NCBI GenBank assembly: GCA_963736455.1
Contig: CAVTON010000002.1
Coordinates: forward strand, 682,001 to 746,000
Direction of reading: 5' to 3'
From: DAHUXD01 sp963736455
Lineage (GTDB): Bacteria; Acidobacteriota; Thermoanaerobaculia; UBA5066; Gp7-AA6
DNA: 64,000 nucleotides
The notes beneath the pieces were generated by a model. The model was not told the origin of the DNA and did no database searches. It saw only the letters and a list, made by a program, of their open reading frames with translations. Made by a program: the position numbers and the translations under genes. Positions within the stretch are counted from its first letter, which is position 1, and every line of letters begins with the position of its first letter. Shown here in pieces: positions 17,073 to 25,280 of this stretch.

Positions 17073-18803
17073 TTGCGGCTGCGAGCGCGGTTCACCGTCC
17101 TCTTCGCCGTCCTCGCGGCCGCGGCGGTGGTATTCCTCGTGATCGTGTCGGACGCGACCCTGCGCCGGGCGGTGGAGGATCGTGCGGCAGAGCGTTTCGG
17201 CCGCGAGCTCCAGCATCTGTCCGAGGACATCGCGCGAGCGGCCCCCGATCCGGCGTCGCGCGACGCGTTTCTGCGCAGCGCGGCGTCCGACCTCGACTGC
17301 CGCATCACCTGGATCGCCCCGGACGGACGCGTCCTCGCCGACAGCGACCTGCTGCCGGCCGACGTGCCCGCGATGGAGAATCATGCCAACCGGCCGGAGG
17401 TGCGCGAGGCATTGGCGAGCGGAACGGGATCGTCGCGGCGGCGGTCGCCCACGGAGCAGAAGCCGATGCTGTACGTCGCGCGGCGGCTTCCGGGCGGCAA
17501 CGTCCTGCGTCTCGCGATCTCGGAGGCGCGGCTCTCCCAGGTCGAGACCGGATACCTCTGGGCGATGCGCCTGGCGATTCTCGCCGTCTGCGTCCTGCTC
17601 TTCGCGATCGGAGCGAGCGCCTCGCGCCGCTTCTCCGAGCCGATCGCCGAGCTGACGCGCGCGGCCTCGGCGGTCGCCGGCGGCGACTTCGCGCGCGACC
17701 TTCCCTCCGCCGGCGGCGAGGAGGTCCAGCTTCTCGGCGGCGCGATGCAGCGCATGAAGAGCGCGCTCAACCAGGCCGTCCAGCGCGCCGAATCGGAGCG
17801 GCACCTCACGGCAATGGTCTTCGAGCGCCTGCCCGACGGCCTCGTCGTCGTCGACGCGAAGCTCCGCGTCATCGAGGCGAACGGGCGCTTCGGCGAGATG
17901 ACCGGGATCGCGACGCCGGCCGGCCGCGGAGTGTACGAGGTGCTCCGCGAGCGCCCGCTCTACGACTGCTTCGAGGCGACGGTCTCGAGCGGCGAAACGT
18001 CGGAGCGGACCGTGAGGCTGCCCGACGACCGCGTGTGGCAGATCGCGGTGGCGCCGCTGCCCGAGGGCCATCGGGCGGCCGCGGTCGGCGTGCTGCGCGA
18101 CGTGACGCGCCTCGAGCGGACCGAGGCGATGCGCCGCACGTTCGTGGCGGACGTGTCGCACGAGCTGCGCACCCCGATCGCCTCGATCGCCGCGGCCGCC
18201 GAAACGCTCTCCGAAGGCCAGCCCGACCGGGCCGAGTCGGCGGAGCTGCTCGGCCTGATCCGCCGCCAGTCCGACCGCATGCGCGAGCTCATCGACGATC
18301 TGATGGACCTGGCGCAGATCGAGAGCGGCGCGGTCCCGCTCGCGCGCGAGGAAATCTCCCTGAGGGAGCTGCTCACGGAGGTCGCCGAGGACCTCGAGTC
18401 CGGCGCCCGGGAGCGCGGCGTGGACGTCCGCGTGACGGGCGACGAAAGAGTCACGGCCATGGGAGACCGAAGGCGCCTCGGCCAGCTCGCCCGCAACCTG
18501 CTCGACAACGCGATCAAGTTCTCGCCCTCCGGCGCGCCGGTCGTCGTCCGCGTGTTCCGCCAGGCCGGCCGGCCCGGATTCTCCGTCGAGGACCTCGGTC
18601 CCGGGATCCCGAAGGCCGAGCGGGACAAGATCTTCCAGCGCTTCTATCAGGTCGACCGATCGCGCTCGAAGCGGCGGCCGGGCTCGGGCCTCGGCCTGGC
18701 GATCGTCAAGCACATCGCCCAGCTCCACGGCGCGACGGTCGACGTCGAAGGCGAGGTCGGCCAGGGCAGCACGTTTCGCGTCAGCTTCCCCGCCGCCGCC
18801 TGA
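17073..18803 (+). CDS. phoR: PhoR-type sensor histidine kinase
   Basis: The start is the TTG one base after the phoB stop. The 576-residue product has a first membrane segment (FTVLFAVLAAAAVVFLVIV), a periplasmic domain of about 120 residues, a second segment (LAILAVCVLLFAIGA), HAMP, PAS (LPDGLVVVDAKLRVIEANG), HisKA with phospho-acceptor H363 in DVSHELRTPIAS, and HATPase (NLLDNAIKFS, DLGPGIP, GSGLGLAIVKHI). Most PhoR proteins have a very short periplasmic part, so the sizeable one here suggests direct sensing is possible, though PhoU/Pst control is the standard route. Confidence 0.9.
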   Translation: MRLRARFTVLFAVLAAAAVVFLVIVSDATLRRAVEDRAAERFGRELQHLSEDIARAAPDPASRDAFLRSAASDLDCRITWIAPDGRVLADSDLLPADVPAMENHANRPEVREALASGTGSSRRRSPTEQKPMLYVARRLPGGNVLRLAISEARLSQVETGYLWAMRLAILAVCVLLFAIGASASRRFSEPIAELTRAASAVAGGDFARDLPSAGGEEVQLLGGAMQRMKSALNQAVQRAESERHLTAMVFERLPDGLVVVDAKLRVIEANGRFGEMTGIATPAGRGVYEVLRERPLYDCFEATVSSGETSERTVRLPDDRVWQIAVAPLPEGHRAAAVGVLRDVTRLERTEAMRRTFVADVSHELRTPIASIAAAAETLSEGQPDRAESAELLGLIRRQSDRMRELIDDLMDLAQIESGAVPLAREEISLRELLTEVAEDLESGARERGVDVRVTGDERVTAMGDRRRLGQLARNLLDNAIKFSPSGAPVVVRVFRQAGRPGFSVEDLGPGIPKAERDKIFQRFYQVDRSRSKRRPGSGLGLAIVKHIAQLHGATVDVEGEVGQGSTFRVSFPAAA

Positions 18804-18943
18804 AGACGCGGCGGGAGAACGCCGCGTCGGAGACACGGGCCGGACGAGTTCCGGGCCGTGGCTCCGAGAAAGATGAAGCCGCGGCGGGAGAACGCCGCGT
18901 CGGAGACACGGGGCGGACGAGTTCCGGGCCGTGGCTCCGAGAA
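18801..18943. repeat. 70-base tandem duplication after phoR
   Basis: Two copies (18801-18870 and 18874-18943) differ at only two positions and have a 73-base period. Each begins TGAAG; the TGA of copy 1 is the phoR stop. Each holds a hairpin: GACGCGGC, loop GGGAGAAC, GCCGCGTC in copy 1 (18805-18828), with one mismatch in copy 2, plus a second dyad CCGGA-CGAG-TTCCGG (imperfect in copy 2). It probably provides a doubled transcription-attenuating structure between phoR and the DUF47 gene. Confidence 0.8.
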
Positions 18944-19001
18944 GCTTCCGCGCGGCGTCAATTCCGCCTGAAGTCCTGAGGTAGCATGACGCCACTTCAG
19001 G

Positions 19002-19622
19002 GTGGGCATGCTGAATTTCCTTCCTCGGGACGAGAAATACTTCGAGCGATTCAACGAGCTCGCGGTCCGCGTGCGCGAAGCGGCGGGGATCCTGCAGCGC
19101 TTCTTCCGCGGAGAGGCGGGCGTTCCGACGGTCCTCGGGGAGATCAAGCGGCTCGAGCACGAGTGCGACGCGATCTCCCACGAGATCCTTCGGGGAATCG
19201 ACCAGACCTTCATCACGCCCATCGACCGCGAGGACATCCACCGGCTCGCCGTGCGCCTCGACGACGTCATCGACCTGATCGACGGCACGGTGCGGCGGCT
19301 CGAGATCTACCGGATCGACGCGCCGACTCCCATCTCGAAGGCCCTGTGCGAGCTCATCGTCAAGACGACCGCGGAGCTCGTCGAGGCGGTCGCCCTCCTG
19401 CGCAAACAGAAGGGCGTCATGGAGCACTGCATCCGGATCAAGCGGCTCGAGAACGAGGGCGACATCGTCTACCACGACGCGGTCGCGTCCCTCTTCGCCA
19501 ACGGCCTTCCCGCCATCGAGGTCATCAAGTGGAAGGACGTCTACGACAACATGGAGCGGTGCATCGACTCCTGCGTCGCGGTGGCGCACGTGCTCGAGAG
19601 CGTGGTCCTCAAGCACTCCTGA
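19002..19622 (+). CDS. DUF47 PhoU-like regulator of Pit transporter
   Basis: This 206-residue all-helical protein belongs to DUF47, distant relatives of PhoU encoded next to Pit transporters. Typical features are FLPRDEKYFERFNELA at the N-terminus, IKRLEHECDAISHEIL and IKRLENEGDIVYHDAV as the two metal-binding repeats, and WKDVYDNMERCIDSC near the end. It is thought to control the adjacent low-affinity phosphate transporter. A GTG at 19002 or the ATG at 19008 may be the start. The Pit gene follows after 22 bases. Confidence 0.9.
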   Translation: MGMLNFLPRDEKYFERFNELAVRVREAAGILQRFFRGEAGVPTVLGEIKRLEHECDAISHEILRGIDQTFITPIDREDIHRLAVRLDDVIDLIDGTVRRLEIYRIDAPTPISKALCELIVKTTAELVEAVALLRKQKGVMEHCIRIKRLENEGDIVYHDAVASLFANGLPAIEVIKWKDVYDNMERCIDSCVAVAHVLESVVLKHS

Positions 19623-19644
19623 GCGGGCAGGCTCGCCGACCGCC

Positions 19645-20679
19645 ATGCCGTACGTCCTCCTCATCATCGGGATCGCCCTCGTCTTCGACTTCATCAACGG
19701 CATGCACGACTCGGCGAACTCGATCGCCACGGTCGTCTCGACGCGCGTCCTGTCGCCCCTGGTCGCGGTCGGGTGGGCCGCCTTCTTCAACTTCGTCGCG
19801 GCCTTCGTCTTCGGGACCGCAGTGGCGAAGACGATCGGGGCGGACCTGATCGACATCCGGGTCGTCAACTCCGACGTGGTTCTCGGCGGCCTCCTCGGGG
19901 CGATCGCGTGGAACCTGATCACCTGGTACTTCGGGATCCCGTCGTCGTCCTCGCACGCCCTCATCGGCGGCTACGCCGGGGCGGCCGTGGCGCGGGTCGG
20001 CATTCGGGCGATCGTTCCGGGCATGGCCTGGGTGAAGACGCTCTCGTTCATCGTGCTCTCGCCGGTCCTGGGCATGACCGTGTCGTGGGCGCTGATGGTC
20101 GCGGTGACGTGGACCTTCCAAAAGACGCCGTACGGCGCGGTCGACCGCTGGTTCCGGCGCGGCCAGCTCTTCTCGGCCGCGGGATACTCGCTCTCTCACG
20201 GCGCCAACGACGCCCAGAAGACGATGGGCATCATCGCGAGCCTCCTCGTCGCCAACGAGGCGCTCTTCCGGGATCCGCGCTCCGCGCTTCACTGGATGCA
20301 CCTGCCGGACATGAGATCGATCCCGTGGTGGATCATCCTGTCGGCGCATTTCGCGATCGGGCTCGGGACACTCACCGGCGGGTGGCGCATCGTGCGCACG
20401 ATGGGAAGCCGGATCACGAAGCTGAAGCCGTACAGCGGCTTCTGCGCCGAGACCGGCGCCGCGGCCACGATCGCGCTGGCCTCGCTGACCGGAGTGCCGG
20501 TCTCGACGACCCACACGATCACGGGCGCGGTCATCGGCGTCGGCGCGGCCCAGCGCGTCCGGGCGGTGCGATGGGGAGTCGCGGGCCGGATCGTCTACGC
20601 CTGGGTCCTGACGATTCCGATGGCGGCCGCGATCGGGGCGCTCTCGTACGGGATCCTGTCCGCCCTCGGGCGCCGCTGA
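19645..20679 (+). CDS. pit: Inorganic phosphate transporter, PiT family
   Basis: This 344-residue multi-spanning protein has the two PiT signature repeats, FDFINGMHDSANSIATVVSTRVL near the start and YSLSHGANDAQKTMGI in the middle, as well as GIPSSSSHALIGGYAGAA and GVPVSTTHTITGAVIGVG. It imports metal-phosphate with protons and is the low-affinity counterpart to Pst. It forms an operon with the DUF47 gene before it. Confidence 0.93.
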   Translation: MPYVLLIIGIALVFDFINGMHDSANSIATVVSTRVLSPLVAVGWAAFFNFVAAFVFGTAVAKTIGADLIDIRVVNSDVVLGGLLGAIAWNLITWYFGIPSSSSHALIGGYAGAAVARVGIRAIVPGMAWVKTLSFIVLSPVLGMTVSWALMVAVTWTFQKTPYGAVDRWFRRGQLFSAAGYSLSHGANDAQKTMGIIASLLVANEALFRDPRSALHWMHLPDMRSIPWWIILSAHFAIGLGTLTGGWRIVRTMGSRITKLKPYSGFCAETGAAATIALASLTGVPVSTTHTITGAVIGVGAAQRVRAVRWGVAGRIVYAWVLTIPMAAAIGALSYGILSALGRR

Positions 20680-20700
20680 GCCGCCTCCCGATCCTCCGAC

Positions 20701-20731
20701 GAAAAAATAAGCCCCCCGTCGCCGGGGGGCT
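20701..20731 (-). terminator. Strong intrinsic terminator acting on the leftward strand
   Basis: AGCCCCCC, 6-base loop, GGGGGGCT (20710-20731) is preceded on the + strand by GAAAAAATA, which is a U-rich tail only for leftward transcripts. The genes on both sides (pit and rlmI) run rightward, so the orientation is unexplained unless a short leftward RNA is made from 20732-20820. Confidence 0.6.
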
Positions 20732-20816
20732 CCGAAGGAGGAGATCTGTGTCTCTGCCTGTATTACGAAGCGGGGCCGCCGCGCGTTGAGGTGTATTTTC
20801 GGACACGGAACCTGAT

Positions 20817-20858
20817 GGGCCCGCTTCGCGGGCCCACCGACAAGAGAGGGAACGTCGC
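20817..20858. repeat. Dispersed hairpin repeat, family C copy 1
   Basis: GGGCCCGC-TTC-GCGGGCCC hairpin followed by an ACCGACAAGAGAGGGAACG tail; the second copy is at 54838-54878. Here the tail ends at the ATG of an 11-codon frame whose stop overlaps the rlmI start. Confidence 0.7.
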
Positions 20859-20890
20859 ATGATCACCGTCTCCCGGACGATCCGCGGACT

Positions 20891-22086
20891 TTGATCCAGC
20901 TCCGGTTGAAGCCGGGGCGCGAGGCGTCGGTGCGGCGCCGGCACCCTTGGCTCTTTTCGGGCGCCGTCGCCCGCGTGGAGGGCGACGGTTCGGACGGCGT
21001 CGCCGAGGTCGCGGACGCGCACGGCCGCATTCTCGCGCACGGCGCGTACTCGCCGGATTCGCAGATCCTCGCGCGCCTCTGGACCTTCGACGGCCGGGTT
21101 CCGGACGCGGCGCTGTTTCGCGAGCGCTTCGCGGCGGCGAGGGCGCTGCGCGCTTCGATCGTGCCGCCCGAGACCACCGGCTATCGCGCCGTCAACTCCG
21201 AGGGGGACCGCTGTCCGGGAGTCCTTCTCGACGTCTACGGCGAGACGGCGGTTCTCGAGCTGCTGACGGCGGGGACGGAGGCGTGGCGCGCGGAAATCGA
21301 TGCCGCCGCGCGCGAGGTCTTCGCGCCGAAGCACCTGGTCGTGCGGGAAAGCGGCGCGGCGAGGGACCGGGGAAAGCCCCCCTCACCCCTCCCTCTCCCG
21401 CCGGCGGGGGGAGAGGCGGGTTCAGGGGCCCAGGACCGCGCGCATCCTTCCTCGAGAACGGTCTGCGCTTCTTCGCCGACCTTGCCTCCGGACAGAAAAC
21501 CGGCTTCTTTCTCGACCAACGCGAGAATCGCGCACGCCTCCGGGCGCTCGCGCGCGGCGGGAGCGTCCTGAACCTCTTCTCCTATTCCGGCGCTTTCTCG
21601 GTCGCCGCGCTTTCCGGCGGCGCCTCCCGGGCAGTCGACGTGGATTCCTCCGCCGCGGCCCTCGAGCTCTCGCGTGAGCACCGCGCCGCGAACGGTTTCG
21701 CGGCCGACGATTCCGACTTCGTCCAGGCCGACGTCTTCGAGGACCTGCGCCGCCGCGGCGCCTCGGGCGAGCGGTGGGACGTCGTCGTGTGCGATCCGCC
21801 GGCCTTCGCGAAGAAGAAGTCGGACGTCGAGCGAGCCGCCCGGGGCTACAAGGACGTCAACCGGATCGCGATGTCGCTCGTCGCTCCGGGCGGGCTGATG
21901 CTGACGTGCTCGTGCTCGGGGCTGGTCGACGCGGACCTCTTCCAGAAGGTCGTCTTCTCCGCGAGCCTCGACGCGGGCGTCCCGTTCTCGATCGTGGCCC
22001 GACAGGGAGCGGGCCCCGATCACCCGGTGTCCCTCGATTGCCCGGAGGGCGAATATCTCAAGGGAATCTGGCTGCGCCGGGCATAG
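20891..22086 (+). pseudogene. rlmI: rlmI-like 23S rRNA m5C methyltransferase gene, frameshifted at a REP-like insertion
   Basis: Two halves of one RlmI-type protein are in different frames. The first (TTG start at 20891) is the PUA-like domain, LKPGREASVRRRHPWLFSGA to KHLVVRESG. The second resumes by about 21448 in another frame with FLENGLRFFADL, GQKTGFFLDQRENR, LNLFSYSGAFSVAAL, VVVCDPPAFAKKKSD, RGYKDVNRIAM and TCSCSGL, the SAM-binding domain with its catalytic cysteine. Between them lies a family B repeat (21377-21420). RlmI methylates a cytosine in 23S rRNA. As written the gene cannot give a full protein; it is either inactivated by the repeat, rescued by frameshifting, or miscalled by a base. 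Confidence 0.82.
21377..21420. repeat. REP-like element, family B copy 2, inside rlmI-like gene
   Basis: CCCCTCACCCCTCCCTCTCC followed by CGCCGGCGGGGGGAGAGGCG: the same palindrome as at 5796, 25207 and 38713, but here within a coding sequence, at the joint between the two domains of the rlmI-like protein. Confidence 0.75.
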
Positions 22087-22118
22087 CCGTCCGGAGGAGC
22101 GGCGTTATCATCGGCCGA

Positions 22119-23963
22119 ATGATGCGAGTGGTCAGCGCGGGCAGGGGTTTGGTCACGGCGGCAATCGCCGCGGCGCTCTGCGGCGCGGCCGCCCTCGCCG
22201 CCGACAACCGGACCCCGGTCATCCAGGTCGGCGCGGCCCCGTACCAGCCGGCGGCTCCCCCGAAAGCCGCCCCGAAGGCGGCGGATCTTTCGCTCTCCGC
22301 CCAGCGCCTTCCGGCCTCGGCGCGGCACGATCTCGGGGAGCTGACGGCGGCGGAGCGCGAGAGTCTCCGGGAACCGGACCGCCGCACGGGCCCGGGTTTT
22401 CGGCCGAAGAGAGCGGCGGTCAAGAACGGCATCACGCGCAGCCTTCCCGGCCCCGTTGGGTTTGCCGGCTTGCCGAACCTCGCCACCGGAGAATCGCGGA
22501 CCGAGTCGGGCGGGTTCCTGGAGCGCCTCGCCGACGGCACGCTGGTCTGGACCGCGTCTTTTTCGTCGACCGGCGCCGGCGCCCTTCGGCTCTATCTCCC
22601 GGAGGCGCGTCTCCCGCCGGGCAGCCGCGTCTACGTGTACGGCGACGACGGCGAGATCAAGGGGCCGTACGAATTCGCGTCGGGAACGCGGCCCGAGGGA
22701 TTCTGGACGAACACGATCTATTCGGGCTCGATCTCGATCGAGGTGCGGATTCCGGCTGCATCCGCGGCCGATCTCGCGGGCGCGACGCTTCGCGTGGGCG
22801 GCGTCGTGCACATCATGAAATCCGGCGAGACGCTGCTCCGTCCCAAGGACGACTCCTGCTTCGTCGACCGCAGCTGCGTGACGCTGGCCGACTGGCCGAA
22901 CGTCGTCCAGGCCGGCAACGCCGTCGCCCAGCTCACCTTCGTTGACGCCGGGAGCTCCTACATCTGCTCCGGCGGCCTGCTCAACACGACCGCCGGGCCG
23001 ACGACGCCCTATCTCCTCACCGCCAACCACTGCTTCGACAACCAGTCGGCGGCGACGTCCCTCGAGGCGGTCTGGCAGTATCGGACGGCGACCTGCAACG
23101 GTCCGACTCCCGACGAGAGTCTCTTCCCGACGACGCTCGGCTCGACGCTGCTCGCGACCGGCGCGCAGCCGAACAAGAGCGATTACACGTTTCTGCAGCT
23201 CTCCGAAGAACCTCCCGTCAACAGCTACGCCCTGGGCTGGACGACGGCCGACCTCAGAAACGCCGCCGGCCTGGTCCTCTACCGCCTCAGCTACCCACTC
23301 GCCGCGAACATGTTCGACGTCGATCCCCAGATTTTCACGCGGGAGCAGATCACCCCGATCCCGAGCGACGAGGCCTGTGCGGAAGCCCCGACGGCCTCTT
23401 TCATCTACGAACAGGACATCGAGGGCGGCACGGGGGGCGGCAGCTCGGGCTCTCCGGCCATGCTCGAGGACCTGCGCGTCGTGGGACAGTTGTTCGGCGG
23501 ATGCGGAACGAACACCGGCGACGACTGCGACAACGTCAACAACGATTCGGTCGACGGCGCGTTCTCATCCACGTTTCCGGCGGTGCAGCAGTGGCTCGCC
23601 CCGTCCTCCCTCGGAAGCTGCGTCACCGACCGGAACACGCTGTGCCTCGAGAATGCGCGATTCCGCGTGACGGCGTTCTGGACGAAGTCGGACAACACGA
23701 GCGGAGCCGGCACCGCGGTGTCGCTCTCGAGCGACTCCGGCTACTTCTGGTTCTTCTCCTCGGCCAACATCGAGCTGATCGTCAAGGTCCTCGACGGGTG
23801 CGCCCTCGATTCCAACTTCTGGGTGTTTGCCGGCGGCCTGACCAACGTCGACGTGACGATGCTCGTCGAGGACACGGTCACCGGAGCCTCGCAGGTATAC
23901 ATGAACCCACTGGGACAACCCTTCCAGCCCCTCCAGGACACGCAAGCCTTCGCCTGTCCGTAA
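22119..23963 (+). CDS. Secreted lysyl-endopeptidase-like trypsin-fold serine protease
   Basis: This 614-residue exported protease has an N-terminal signal (VTAAIAAALCGAAALAAD), a roughly 250-residue prodomain-like beta region, and a trypsin-fold domain of the lysyl endopeptidase type. Catalytic residues are H304 in LLTANHCFDN, D355 in NKSDYTFLQL and S443 in GGGSSGSPAM. Many cysteines suggest disulphides. A C-terminal domain of about 110 residues (CLENARFRVTAFW, YFWFFSSANIELIVKVLDG, NFWVFAGGLTNVDVTM) looks like an appended binding or sorting domain, common in proteins of Acidobacteriota in my recollection. The second ATG at 22122 is an equally good start. Confidence 0.87.
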   Translation: MMRVVSAGRGLVTAAIAAALCGAAALAADNRTPVIQVGAAPYQPAAPPKAAPKAADLSLSAQRLPASARHDLGELTAAERESLREPDRRTGPGFRPKRAAVKNGITRSLPGPVGFAGLPNLATGESRTESGGFLERLADGTLVWTASFSSTGAGALRLYLPEARLPPGSRVYVYGDDGEIKGPYEFASGTRPEGFWTNTIYSGSISIEVRIPAASAADLAGATLRVGGVVHIMKSGETLLRPKDDSCFVDRSCVTLADWPNVVQAGNAVAQLTFVDAGSSYICSGGLLNTTAGPTTPYLLTANHCFDNQSAATSLEAVWQYRTATCNGPTPDESLFPTTLGSTLLATGAQPNKSDYTFLQLSEEPPVNSYALGWTTADLRNAAGLVLYRLSYPLAANMFDVDPQIFTREQITPIPSDEACAEAPTASFIYEQDIEGGTGGGSSGSPAMLEDLRVVGQLFGGCGTNTGDDCDNVNNDSVDGAFSSTFPAVQQWLAPSSLGSCVTDRNTLCLENARFRVTAFWTKSDNTSGAGTAVSLSSDSGYFWFFSSANIELIVKVLDGCALDSNFWVFAGGLTNVDVTMLVEDTVTGASQVYMNPLGQPFQPLQDTQAFACP

Positions 23964-24013
23964 GCCGCGGGCCCGGCTGGATGTCTCCGGCCTGCTGCTA
24001 AGATCCGCCTCCC

Positions 24014-25186
24014 ATGAATCTGGAGCTCACGGAGGAGCAGCAGCTGCTGCAGGCCTCGGTCCGGGAGTTCGCGGAGGAGGTCGTGCGCCCTCGGGCGGCG
24101 CGGATCGACCAGACCGGCGAGTTTCCCCGCGACACCTTCGCGGAGGCGGGACAGCTCGGCCTCGCGGGCGTCGCCGTTCCGGCGGAGCTTGGCGGCTCGG
24201 GGATGGATACCGTTTCCTACGCGATCGTCATCGAGGAGATCTCGCGAGCGTGCGCGAACACGGGCGTGATCCTGTCGGTCAACAACTCGCTGGTCTGCGA
24301 CCCGATCGACCGCTTCGGAAACGAGGACCAGAAGAAGCGCTTCCTCGCTCCTCTCGCGAAGGGAGAGAAGCTCGGCTGCTTCGCCCTGACCGAGCCCGAC
24401 GCGGGCTCGGACGCCGGAAACCAGAAGACGCGCGCGATCCGGGAGGGCGACCACTACCGGATCTCCGGGCAGAAGGTCTTCATCACGTGCGGGTCGAACG
24501 CCGATCTCTGCCTCCTCTTCGCCATGACGAGCCCGGAGAAGAAGATCAAGGGCATCTCGGCGTTCGTCGTCGACGCGGCCTCGCCCGGTTTCGACCGCTC
24601 GAGGCACCAGGTCAAGCTCGGCGTCAACGCGTCGGGCACCGTCGAGATCTTCCTGACCGACGTGCGCGTCCCCGCCGCCGACCGGCTCGGCGAGGAGGGC
24701 GACGGGTTCAAGATCGCGATGTCCACGCTCGACGGGGGCCGCATCGGCATCGCGGCGCAGGCGGTCGGCATCGCGCAGGAAGCCTTCGAGGCGGCGGTGG
24801 GCTATGCGAAGGCGCGCAGGGCGTTCGGAAAGCCGATCGCGGAATTTCAGGCGCTGCGCTTCTATCTCGCCGACATGGCGACCGAGGTGGACGCGGCGCG
24901 CCTGCTGACGCGCAAGGCCGCGGCGGCCAAGGACGAGGTCAAGAAGAACGGCGGCCGCTATTCCATGGAGGCGGCCGTCGCCAAGCTCTTCGCCGCCGAG
25001 ATGGCGCAGCGCGTGACGACCAAGGCGCTGCAGATCCACGGCGGCTACGGCTACACCAAGGAATACCCGGTCGAGCGCAACTTCCGCGACGCGCGCATCA
25101 CCGAGATCTACGAGGGAACGAGCGAGATCCACCGGCTGATCATCGCCCGCGAGGTCTTCCGGGACGCCGGGCTGGCGATCGGATGA
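24014..25186 (+). CDS. Acyl-CoA dehydrogenase (short/branched-chain type)
   Basis: This 390-residue flavoprotein oxidises acyl-CoA to enoyl-CoA. Family motifs are CFALTEPDAGSDAGNQKT, VFITCGSNADLC, GRIGIAAQAVGIAQEAFEAA and IHGGYGYTKEYPVERNFRDA, with the catalytic glutamate in EIYEGTSEIHR. It most resembles butyryl- or short-branched-chain dehydrogenases; exact chain length is not set. A close paralogue lies at 25997, with a basic unknown protein between them. No electron-transfer flavoprotein gene is in the window. Confidence 0.92.
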   Translation: MNLELTEEQQLLQASVREFAEEVVRPRAARIDQTGEFPRDTFAEAGQLGLAGVAVPAELGGSGMDTVSYAIVIEEISRACANTGVILSVNNSLVCDPIDRFGNEDQKKRFLAPLAKGEKLGCFALTEPDAGSDAGNQKTRAIREGDHYRISGQKVFITCGSNADLCLLFAMTSPEKKIKGISAFVVDAASPGFDRSRHQVKLGVNASGTVEIFLTDVRVPAADRLGEEGDGFKIAMSTLDGGRIGIAAQAVGIAQEAFEAAVGYAKARRAFGKPIAEFQALRFYLADMATEVDAARLLTRKAAAAKDEVKKNGGRYSMEAAVAKLFAAEMAQRVTTKALQIHGGYGYTKEYPVERNFRDARITEIYEGTSEIHRLIIAREVFRDAGLAIG

Positions 25187-25206
25187 GAAGCACGGCTCGG
25201 TCCCGG

Positions 25207-25248
25207 CCCCTCACCCCACCCCTCTCCCGCCGGGAGAGGGAGAGGGCG
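25207..25248. repeat. REP-like element, family B copy 3
   Basis: CCCCTCACCCCACCCCTCTC followed by CCGCCGGGAGAGGGAGAGGG, a palindrome lying 20 bases after the first acyl-CoA dehydrogenase stop. Same element as at 5796, 21377 and 38713. Confidence 0.7.
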
Positions 25249-25280
25249 GAGGCGGCGCTTCGCGCCGCGACGGAGTCTTA

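Noticed and set aside
16899..19964. 1021-codon open frame on the leftward strand
   Set aside because: It is antisense to phoR, DUF47 and part of pit, is dominated by Arg/Ala/Asp/Val as expected for the mirror frame of GC-rich genes, and runs through the non-coding tandem repeat. The rightward genes have clear family motifs.
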